Origin: Dehalococcoidia bacterium
Lineage (GTDB): Bacteria; Chloroflexota; Dehalococcoidia; Dehalococcoidales; JAUVZE01
Assembly (NCBI GenBank): GCA_004376435.1
Contig: SOJS01000035.1
Coordinates: 1 to 6,878 of the forward strand
Length of the DNA: 6,878 bases
Direction: 5' to 3'
Position 1 is the stretch's first letter; every line of letters begins with the position of its first letter. Under the pieces are notes generated by a model. The model was given only the letters and a program-made list of their open reading frames with translations. It had not been told where the DNA came from and did no database searches. Position numbers and translations under genes: made by a program. Shown here piece after piece: positions 1 through 4,632 of this stretch.

Positions 1-14
1 CAGGCAGTAATTAA
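1..14. other. Left edge, upstream of the Fur-family gene
   Basis: These few bases hold two TAA triplets, at 8-10 and 12-14. The second is in frame with, and directly before, the GTG start of the next gene, so that gene cannot extend further left. The bases could be the tail of an upstream gene or part of a leader. Too little is visible to say. Confidence 0.4.
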
Positions 15-437
15 GTGAAGCAAAGCGGCCAGATAATCACCAAATTAAAAGAGCTGGGCTATCGGCTGACGCCCCAGCGAATGATGATTCTATCCGCCAT
101 TGAAAAAAGCGACCGCCATATCAGCGCTGAGGAAATCTACTCTCAGATTGTGGCTGAATATCCCCAGCTCAATATCTCAACCGTCTACCGCACTCTGGAA
201 CTGGCTAAAAGGCTTGGTCTGGTAACCGAGACTGACCTTGGGGGAGGTCGGGTTAGATATCACCCGGCAGAGAAGGGGCATCATCATCACCTGGTCTGTC
301 AGGAGTGCGGAGCGATAACTGACCTTGATGAGGGGCTGCTTTCTTCTCTCAAGAGTGTCCTTCTCCGCGAGTATAAATTTAGTGCTGACCTAAGGCATTT
401 GGCTATTTTTGGTCGCTGTGTAAATTGCCGAAAGTAA
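15..437 (+). CDS. Fur-family metal-responsive transcriptional regulator
   Basis: This 140-residue protein has the usual length and order of the Fur family. The N-terminal winged-helix domain covers about residues 1-82, with the family motif GYRLTPQR (15-22) and recognition helix NISTVYRTLE (53-62). The C-terminal dimerisation and metal domain has the His-rich stretch at 88-92, the pair C95-x2-C98 and the pair C135-x2-C138. The two Cys pairs form the structural zinc site known in Fur, Zur and PerR; the His cluster and H128 are likely ligands of the sensing site. The start is GTG at 15, fixed by an in-frame TAA just before it. In the family, metal-bound dimers bind inverted repeats and usually repress uptake genes. 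The next genes are a cobalt/nickel transporter, so a nickel- (Nur-like) or cobalt-responsive repressor is a reasonable inference, but Fur or Zur specificity cannot be excluded from the sequence. Confidence 0.94.
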   Translation: MKQSGQIITKLKELGYRLTPQRMMILSAIEKSDRHISAEEIYSQIVAEYPQLNISTVYRTLELAKRLGLVTETDLGGGRVRYHPAEKGHHHHLVCQECGAITDLDEGLLSSLKSVLLREYKFSADLRHLAIFGRCVNCRK

Positions 438-454
438 TTTTTTTATGTTATAAT
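425..454 (+). promoter_or_regulatory. Probable promoter of the cbiM operon (extended -10)
   Basis: A perfect TATAAT lies at 449-454, preceded by TG at 446-447 with one base between, the extended -10 form. A partial -35 match, TTGCCG, is at 425-430 with an 18-base spacer; it overlaps the 3' end of the Fur-family gene. Transcription would start near 461, giving a leader of about 40 bases. The transporter can therefore be transcribed separately from the regulator. Confidence 0.65.
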
Positions 455-475
455 TGCATATAGTTGCAGATGCAT
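454..475 (+). promoter_or_regulatory. Candidate operator for the Fur-family regulator
   Basis: Arms TGCAT (455-459) and ATGCA (470-474) form an inverted repeat with a 10-base spacer. TTGCA also occurs twice in direct orientation, at 454-458 and 464-468, one helical turn apart. The element starts at the last base of the -10 box and covers the predicted transcription start, where a repressor would block initiation. Its TTGCA half sites recall the published Nur box of actinobacteria (TTGCAA, 5 bases, TTGCAA), but spacing and symmetry differ by a base. It does not match the classical AT-rich Fur box. Function is inferred. Confidence 0.4.
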
Positions 476-485
476 TTAGTTGAAG

Positions 486-492
486 AAGGGAG
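486..492 (+). promoter_or_regulatory. Ribosome binding site of cbiM
   Basis: AAGGGAG lies nine bases before the ATG at 502. It supports that start, which is also required because the CbiM N-terminus is itself the metal ligand. Confidence 0.7.
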
Positions 493-501
493 AGTTTTTA
501 G

Positions 502-1140
502 ATGCACATTCCAGATGGTTTTCTCAATGTGGCTACAGTAGCCACCACCTGTGCTGTTTCCGCCGGCGGCGTTGGGAATGCGGTAAGAATAGCCAACAGG
601 AAGCTGGGAGAAAAGCATGTGCCGTTGATGGGGGTGCTGGCGGCCTTTATCTTTGCCGCCCAGATGCTCAACTTCCCCATCGCCGGCGGCACCTCGGGGC
701 ATGTTATTGGAGCTGCCCTAGCAGCAATACTGCTTGGTCCCTGGGCATCGGTGCTGATAATGAGCTGTGTGCTCATTGCCCAGAGCCTTATCTTTCAGGA
801 TGGCGGCTTGCTGGCTCTGGGAGCCAACATATTTAATATGGGTATTGTTGCCAGCTTTAGCGGCTACTACCTCTACCGACTGGTAGTCTCAATAATGGGT
901 GAGAGCCGGAGGAGCCAGCTGATTGGCGGCTTTGTTGGTGCCTGGGGCTCGGTTTTTCTAGCTTCAGTTGCCTGTGCCCTGGAACTGGCACTTTCCGGGG
1001 TATCACCGCTGGCAGTAGTGCTGCCAGCTATGGCTGGTGTTCACGCCCTTATCGGCATTGGTGAGGGGCTGATTACGGGCGGGGTGCTCAGCCTGGTGCT
1101 GGCAACCAGAGCCGACCTGCTAAAACTGCGCAAGATTTAG
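502..1140 (+). CDS. cbiM: CbiM/NikM, substrate-binding membrane subunit of a cobalt/nickel ECF transporter
   Basis: This 212-residue, strongly hydrophobic protein is the S component that captures Co2+ or Ni2+ outside the cell and hands it through the membrane. It opens with MHIPDGFL, the CbiM/NikM signature. In the characterised NikM2 structure the metal is held by the N-terminal amine of Met1, by His2 and by His67; here His2 is present and a histidine falls exactly at 67 in GGTSGH (62-67). Family hallmarks further on are FQDGGLLALGANIFNMG (about 97-113) and the HALIGIGEGLI segment near the C-terminus. Several hydrophobic segments are separated by short loops. The start cannot move, because residues 1 and 2 bind the metal. 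It is the first gene of a four-gene unit with the PDGLE protein, cbiQ and cbiO. Cobalt versus nickel cannot be told from these residues; the symbol follows the common name. Confidence 0.94.
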   Translation: MHIPDGFLNVATVATTCAVSAGGVGNAVRIANRKLGEKHVPLMGVLAAFIFAAQMLNFPIAGGTSGHVIGAALAAILLGPWASVLIMSCVLIAQSLIFQDGGLLALGANIFNMGIVASFSGYYLYRLVVSIMGESRRSQLIGGFVGAWGSVFLASVACALELALSGVSPLAVVLPAMAGVHALIGIGEGLITGGVLSLVLATRADLLKLRKI

Positions 1141-1142
1141 AT

Positions 1143-1149
1143 GGAGGAG
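1143..1149 (+). promoter_or_regulatory. Ribosome binding site that sets the PDGLE gene start
   Basis: GGAGGAG lies three bases before the ATG at 1153, with its GGAGG core ending five bases before it. An earlier in-frame ATG at 1141 would make this Shine-Dalgarno sequence part of the coding region and has no good site of its own, so 1153 is preferred. Confidence 0.75.
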
Positions 1150-1152
1150 ATA

Positions 1153-1437
1153 ATGAAGAAAAAATGGTGGCTAGTTGCCTTTCTGGTCTGTCTGGCGGTA
1201 GCCAGTTTTTCACCCCTGGCTTCATCCTCACCTGATGGGCTGGAGCGGGTGGCTGAAGATAAGGGATTTATTGACCTGGGGCAGGAATCACCCTTCCAGA
1301 TTATTGCCGACTATGTCTTCCCCGGAATTGAGAATGAGGCGCTGGCAACAATAGTCGCCGGCTTAATTGGCACTACAGTTCTATTTGGAGTGGCTTATGG
1401 CATCGCCTGGCTGGTGAAAACCAAGGCAAGCGGCTAA
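1153..1437 (+). CDS. PDGLE-domain protein, CbiN/NikN-type auxiliary subunit of the ECF transporter
   Basis: From the ATG at 1153 this is a 94-residue protein with two hydrophobic segments. The first, about 5-21, follows MKKKWW and looks like an uncleaved or cleavable signal; the second is about 64-87. Between them is the family motif SPDGLERVA (26-34), then an acidic stretch and SPFQIIADYVFPGI. The PDGLE domain is found fused to the C-terminus of NikM/CbiM in many species, or as a separate small subunit as here. Like CbiN, such subunits are needed for, or stimulate, metal loading of the M component. It starts 12 bases after the cbiM stop and lies 12 bases before cbiQ, which fits translation as part of one complex. 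A start at 1141 (98 residues) is possible but less likely on ribosome-binding grounds. Confidence 0.86.
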   Translation: MKKKWWLVAFLVCLAVASFSPLASSSPDGLERVAEDKGFIDLGQESPFQIIADYVFPGIENEALATIVAGLIGTTVLFGVAYGIAWLVKTKASG

Positions 1438-1449
1438 AAGGCGGCAACG

Positions 1450-2211
1450 GTGAAACACAGCTTTCTTGACCACTATAGCGAGGGGAATAGCCTTATCCAT
1501 CGGCTTGACCCGCGCACCAAGCTGATTACCAGCCTGCTCTTTATCCTGGCGGTAACCAGCACCCCGCCGACCAAGTGGCCGGCGTTTGCCATCTACTTCT
1601 GTCTTATAGCTATCCTGCTTTTTTTGTCAAGGGTGCCCGCTCTCTATGTCTTAAAGCGCTCGCTGGTCATTATGCCCTTTGTCCTGCTCATTGCCATCTT
1701 CATCCCCTTCTTCAAGGAAGGGGAGGTGGCCGGTAGCTATAATATATGGCTGTGGCAGGTTTCAGTAACCTACAGCGGTCTCCAGGTTCTGTGGAATGTT
1801 GTTATCAAGGCTTGGCTATCCATTCTCAGCCTAATCTTATTAACCTCAACCACCAAATTCACTAGCCTGCTTAAGGGACTGGAGCAACTAAAAATGCCCC
1901 GGGTGATGGTGATGGTGCTTTCCTTTATGTACCGCTACCTCTTCGTCCTCGTTGATGAGGTGATGCGCATGAAGCAGGCCAGGGACAGCCGCAACTTTGG
2001 CAAGCAGCAGCGGATGCGGACGGTAGCCAACATGATTGGCACCCTGTTTATTCGCAGTTATGAGCGTGGCGAGCGGGTCTATGCCGCTATGCTGGCTAGA
2101 GGCTTTGATGGACAGATGAGGACGCTTGACCGCCTCAGCTTCAGAAAGCTGGATGCCTGTTTCGGCACCGGCTTCGGTCTGGCTCTTATTCTGACTAACC
2201 TGCTTTATTAA
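1450..2211 (+). CDS. cbiQ: CbiQ, transmembrane coupling (T) component of the cobalt/nickel ECF transporter
   Basis: This 253-residue membrane protein links the metal-binding subunit to the ATPase. The N-terminal motif HRLDPRTKL (17-25) is typical of EcfT/CbiQ. Hydrophobic segments lie near 26-36, 44-60, 73-88, 110-132 and 235-252. The cytosolic coupling helices carry the two Ala-Arg-x motifs that dock into the ATPases: A177-R178-D179 and A216-R217-G218 (in AAMLARGFDG). The first has Asp where many EcfT proteins have Gly or Ser; the Arg is kept, so function is expected. Translation starts at GTG 1450, with AAGG at 1438-1441 as a modest ribosome binding site. The stop codon merges with the Shine-Dalgarno of cbiO, which suggests translational coupling. 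Confidence 0.95.
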   Translation: MKHSFLDHYSEGNSLIHRLDPRTKLITSLLFILAVTSTPPTKWPAFAIYFCLIAILLFLSRVPALYVLKRSLVIMPFVLLIAIFIPFFKEGEVAGSYNIWLWQVSVTYSGLQVLWNVVIKAWLSILSLILLTSTTKFTSLLKGLEQLKMPRVMVMVLSFMYRYLFVLVDEVMRMKQARDSRNFGKQQRMRTVANMIGTLFIRSYERGERVYAAMLARGFDGQMRTLDRLSFRKLDACFGTGFGLALILTNLLY

Positions 2212-2216
2212 GGAGG
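2211..2216 (+). promoter_or_regulatory. Strong ribosome binding site of cbiO, overlapping the cbiQ stop
   Basis: AGGAGG begins on the last base of the cbiQ TAA (2209-2211) and ends three bases before the ATG at 2220. Ribosomes ending cbiQ would sit on the cbiO start, as expected for subunits made in a set ratio. Confidence 0.8.
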
Positions 2217-2219
2217 AAG

Positions 2220-2939
2220 ATGGAAGAGATTATAAGGCTAGATAACCTTTCCTTCTGCTACCCTGATGGTCAGGCGGCACTAAATGATATCAGCATAACC
2301 ATACATCAAGGGGAGTCAGTGGCCATTATTGGCGCCAACGGCGCCGGCAAATCCACCCTCCTGCTCCACCTGAATGGTATCCTGCGCAGCAACGGGAGGG
2401 TAAAGGTCCTGGGCAGGACAGTGGAGGATAAAAACCTGAGGTGGATAAGGAGCAGGGTAGGATTAGTCTTTCAGAATCCAGACGACCAGCTATTCTCGCC
2501 GACTGTCTTTGATGATGTTGCCTTCGCTCCGATTAATATGGGCTACTGCGAAGATGAGGTTAGGCAATGCGTTACCACAGCCCTGGAACGGGTGGGGATG
2601 GCTGGCTATCAGTCGCGCTCACCCCACCACCTTAGTGTTGGTGAGAAGAAACGGGTTGCTATAGCTACCGTCCTGTCCATGAGTCTGCAAATCCTGGTGA
2701 TTGATGAGCCAACGAGCAACCTTGACCCGGCTAGTAAGTGGTCGCTAATTGAACTGCTTAAAGGGCTGCCAATAACCAAGGTAATCGCCACTCATGACCT
2801 GGAACTGGCACAGGCTCTGTGCCGGCGGGTTATTGTGCTTGATGGCGGCTATATAGTTGCCGATGACGCCGCCGACCGCATTCTAGATAATAAACGGCTC
2901 CTTGCCGCCCACGGGCTGGCTCCGGCCGAGGTAGCCTAA
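2220..2939 (+). CDS. cbiO: CbiO, ATP-binding subunit of the cobalt/nickel ECF transporter
   Basis: This 239-residue ABC ATPase has every motif in order: Walker A GANGAGKST (38-46), Q-loop Gln85 in VFQNPDDQLFSPTV, signature LSVGEKKR (138-145), Walker B ILVIDE (158-163, catalytic Glu163), D-loop SNLDP (166-170) and switch His192 in ATHD. The QNPDDQLF and LSxGEKKRVAIA forms are characteristic of the CbiO/EcfA branch. Only one ATPase gene is present, so the transporter probably uses a CbiO homodimer, as in other CbiMNQO systems, rather than the EcfA1/EcfA2 pair of group II ECF transporters. It hydrolyses ATP on the cytosolic face to drive movement of the metal-bound CbiM. It is the last gene of the operon and faces yajC across a 15-base gap. 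Confidence 0.96.
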   Translation: MEEIIRLDNLSFCYPDGQAALNDISITIHQGESVAIIGANGAGKSTLLLHLNGILRSNGRVKVLGRTVEDKNLRWIRSRVGLVFQNPDDQLFSPTVFDDVAFAPINMGYCEDEVRQCVTTALERVGMAGYQSRSPHHLSVGEKKRVAIATVLSMSLQILVIDEPTSNLDPASKWSLIELLKGLPITKVIATHDLELAQALCRRVIVLDGGYIVADDAADRILDNKRLLAAHGLAPAEVA

Positions 2940-2957
2940 TTACAGGAAGGGTAATTA
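2937..2957. repeat. Inverted repeat joining the stop codons of cbiO and yajC
   Basis: Arms TAATTAC (2937-2943) and GTAATTA (2951-2957) are perfect complements around a seven-base loop. The left arm begins with the cbiO TAA and the right arm ends with the reverse complement of the yajC TAA. The stem has one G-C pair and no T tract follows, so it is at best a weak two-way terminator. Confidence 0.5.
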
Positions 2958-3317
2958 ATACTTCTCCTGCTTACCCATTACACTACTTCGGGCAATCCTT
3001 ATTGTCGTCCCCGATTCTATCTTGAGGACAACGCTATCCTCGCTGAGACTCTCAATCTGTCCGTAAATGCCGCCGGCGGTAATTACCCGGTCTCCCCTTT
3101 TCAGCTCCAGGGTAAGCTCCCGGTGTTCCTTCTGCCGCTTGCGTTGCGGTCTGATAAAAAGGAAATAGAAGGCGGCAAAAATCAAAATCAGAATGACAAT
3201 TGCCGACCAGTCAAAGCCTCCCTCTTGCTCCCCGGCCGGGATACAGCCGCCGCTAGATAGCAGAGCGACAAGAAATAAAACGACTAACCCCAAACTCAGA
3301 ATATTTTTCCTGACCAC
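2955..3317 (-). CDS. yajC: YajC, accessory subunit of the Sec preprotein translocase
   Basis: This 120-residue inner-membrane protein belongs to the YajC family, which associates with SecDF and SecYEG. The hallmark core is present: one membrane helix (about 38-55) running into FLFIRPQRKRQKEH (52-65), then the cytosolic domain with GDRVITAGGIYGQIESL (75-91). Unusually, the core is preceded by about 35 residues with a separate hydrophobic stretch (about 5-21) and a Cys at 25 after SSGG, resembling a signal peptide or a weak lipobox. Typical YajC has just the one helix. The start is GTG at 3317, backed by an AGGGGG site at 3322-3327 on the same strand; no in-frame Met lies between residue 1 and the helix. 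It follows miaB by 13 bases and should share its transcript. No secD or secF is visible here. Confidence 0.92.
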   Translation of the reverse strand: MVRKNILSLGLVVLFLVALLSSGGCIPAGEQEGGFDWSAIVILILIFAAFYFLFIRPQRKRQKEHRELTLELKRGDRVITAGGIYGQIESLSEDSVVLKIESGTTIRIARSSVMGKQEKY

Positions 3318-3330
3318 TTTTCCCCCTTTT

Positions 3331-4578
3331 CTAGCTTGTGTTAACCCTGCCCTGTAAAGACCAGGGGCTGGTTTTGGTAATCTTAACTTTCACCAGCCGC
3401 CCCAGAAGGTTGCTGCCGCTACTAAAAAATACCAGCTTGCCGCCCCGGGTGCGACCCCACCACTTACCGTCTTTTTTGCCCTCTACTAGAACCTCAACCA
3501 TCCCCCCCAGCAGCCGACGGTTAATTTGGGTGGCAATTCCCTCCTGAAGCTGCTCAATTTCACTCAGCCGCCGCTTCTTCTCAAATGCCGGGATATTATC
3601 CTCAAGCTCACAGGCAGCCGTCCCTGGCCTCGGTGAATAGGCAGCTACATGGACTATATCAAACCTTAGCTCGCAGAGCAAGCTGACTGTCTGCTGGAAC
3701 TGGTCGGCGCTCTCCGAGGGGAAGCCGACAATAACATCGGTGCTCAGGGCGACATCGGGTATCCTTGAGCGTATCTTGGCGATAAGCTGGCGGTAGTGCT
3801 CTACACTATAGCCCCGCCTCATTGCCTTTAAAATATCATTACTACCTGACTGAACCGGCAGGCTTACCTCATGGCAGACCTTATCCAGACAGGCTACCTT
3901 CTCAATAAGGCAGGGGCTCATGTCCCTGGGGTGGCTGGTCAAAAAGCGTATCCGAGCCAGCCCGTCGATAGAATTCAGCTCACTCAAAAGCTGGGCTAAG
4001 TCTGGTCTGTGGGGCAGGTCATGCCCGTAGGCATCCACATTCTGACCAAGCAGGACAGCCTCTCTTACCCGACGGCGCACCAGCTCTTTTACCTCACAAA
4101 CTACCTCCTCAAGCGGGCGGCTCCTCTCCCGGCCACGACGGTAGGGGACAATGCAATAGGAGCAGAAGTTATTGCAGCCCTGCATAATGGGGACAAAGGT
4201 GCTCGGTAGGGGGTGGAGGGGCAGGGGTGGGGTCACACCCCCTTTTTCCAGCCACCCCGGGTAGTCTCCCGCCTTAAAGAAATGGTCAACATAGGGGAAG
4301 CTCTTTCTTAGCTGGTCAAAATCAGAGTCCACCAAACAGCCGGTTACCGCCAGAGTCAGCTCGGGGCGTGACTTTTTTAGCGCCTTAACGGCATCAAGCT
4401 TATTTAAGACACGGCTCTCGGCGCTCTGACGGACAACACAGCTATTGAGCAGGACAAAATCAGCCTCCCCGGCGCTGGCGGTAGGTTGGTAGCCCAACTG
4501 CTCCAGGTAGCTACCGAGCCGCTCCGACTCCGCCTTATTCATCTGGCAGCCTATCGTCCAGATATAATACCTTGCCAA
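3331..4578 (-). CDS. miaB: MiaB, tRNA-2-methylthio-N6-dimethylallyladenosine synthase (radical SAM methylthiotransferase)
   Basis: This 415-residue enzyme adds a methylthio group to i6A37 of tRNAs reading UNN codons, using two iron-sulfur clusters. The N-terminal MTTase domain provides Cys11, Cys47 and Cys81 for the auxiliary [4Fe-4S] cluster. The radical SAM domain carries the CxxxCxxC triad Cys135, Cys139, Cys142, followed by LGQNVDAYG (177-185), SLPVQSGSN (239-247) and STDVIVGFPSE (279-289). A TRAM RNA-binding domain fills about 353-412. Length and motifs match MiaB better than RimO or MtaB. Translation must start at TTG (4576-4578): the next in-frame ATG is Met13, after the essential Cys11, and an in-frame stop lies upstream; GGAG at 4586-4589 is well placed. 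The Pro-rich linker 117-125 is encoded by a C-rich tract discussed separately. Divergent from polA, followed by yajC. Confidence 0.95.
   Translation of the reverse strand: MARYYIWTIGCQMNKAESERLGSYLEQLGYQPTASAGEADFVLLNSCVVRQSAESRVLNKLDAVKALKKSRPELTLAVTGCLVDSDFDQLRKSFPYVDHFFKAGDYPGWLEKGGVTPPLPLHPLPSTFVPIMQGCNNFCSYCIVPYRRGRERSRPLEEVVCEVKELVRRRVREAVLLGQNVDAYGHDLPHRPDLAQLLSELNSIDGLARIRFLTSHPRDMSPCLIEKVACLDKVCHEVSLPVQSGSNDILKAMRRGYSVEHYRQLIAKIRSRIPDVALSTDVIVGFPSESADQFQQTVSLLCELRFDIVHVAAYSPRPGTAACELEDNIPAFEKKRRLSEIEQLQEGIATQINRRLLGGMVEVLVEGKKDGKWWGRTRGGKLVFFSSGSNLLGRLVKVKITKTSPWSLQGRVNTS
4209..4232 (+). other. G-quadruplex motif inside miaB, on the template strand
   Basis: Four runs of at least four G occur on the + strand: 4209-4213, 4218-4221, 4224-4227 and 4229-4232, with loops of 4, 2 and 1 bases. 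This meets the usual rule for a stable four-layer quadruplex. It is the miaB template strand; the mRNA is C-rich there and encodes the Pro-rich linker TPPLPLHPLP of MiaB. A short stem, GGGGT (4229-4233) with ACCCC (4237-4241), overlaps its end. Folding and effect are inferred. Confidence 0.55.
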
Positions 4579-4595
4579 CTTTTTACTCCGTAGTA

Positions 4596-4604
4596 ATTAT
4601 ATCA
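4596..4604 (-). promoter_or_regulatory. miaB: Probable extended -10 promoter of miaB-yajC
   Basis: On the - strand TGATATAAT reads from 4604 to 4596, a perfect -10 box with the TGn extension. No good -35 is seen at the right distance. Transcription would start near 4589, leaving a leader of only about ten bases with the GGAG at its very 5' end. Confidence 0.6.
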
Positions 4605-4617
4605 CAGGGGCAGGTTC

Positions 4618-4626
4618 TGCTATAAT
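4618..4626 (+). promoter_or_regulatory. polA: Probable extended -10 promoter of polA, placed for a leaderless mRNA
   Basis: TGCTATAAT is a perfect -10 box with the TGn extension. The box ends six bases before the polA ATG, so the predicted first transcribed base is the A of the start codon, or within a base or two of it. The best -35 match around 4598-4604 is poor. No Shine-Dalgarno sequence lies at a usable distance. A second TATAAT at 4563-4568, inside miaB, lacks the TG extension and is a weaker alternative. Confidence 0.6.
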
Positions 4627-4632
4627 AATCCT

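Noticed and set aside
438..444. Run of seven T right after the Fur-family stop, as a terminator
   Set aside because: I could not find a convincing GC-rich stem just before it. It lies in the spacer upstream of the cbiM -10 box.
438..501. Cobalamin riboswitch before cbiM
   Set aside because: The gap is only 64 bases and lacks room for the B12 box and its conserved stems.
480..836. A 118-codon open frame overlapping cbiM in another frame, on the same strand
   Set aside because: Its product is rich in Cys, Trp, Arg and Ser with no family pattern, and the overlapping frame encodes a textbook CbiM. It is a shadow.
1141..1152. ATG at 1141 as start of the PDGLE gene
   Set aside because: The sequence after it, GGAGGAG, is the Shine-Dalgarno for the ATG at 1153; a start at 1141 would have no good site of its own.
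2331..2345. Inverted repeat GGCGCC-AAC-GGCGCC inside cbiO
   Set aside because: It encodes Gly-Ala-Asn-Gly-Ala of the Walker A motif with repeated codons, so protein sequence is enough to explain it.
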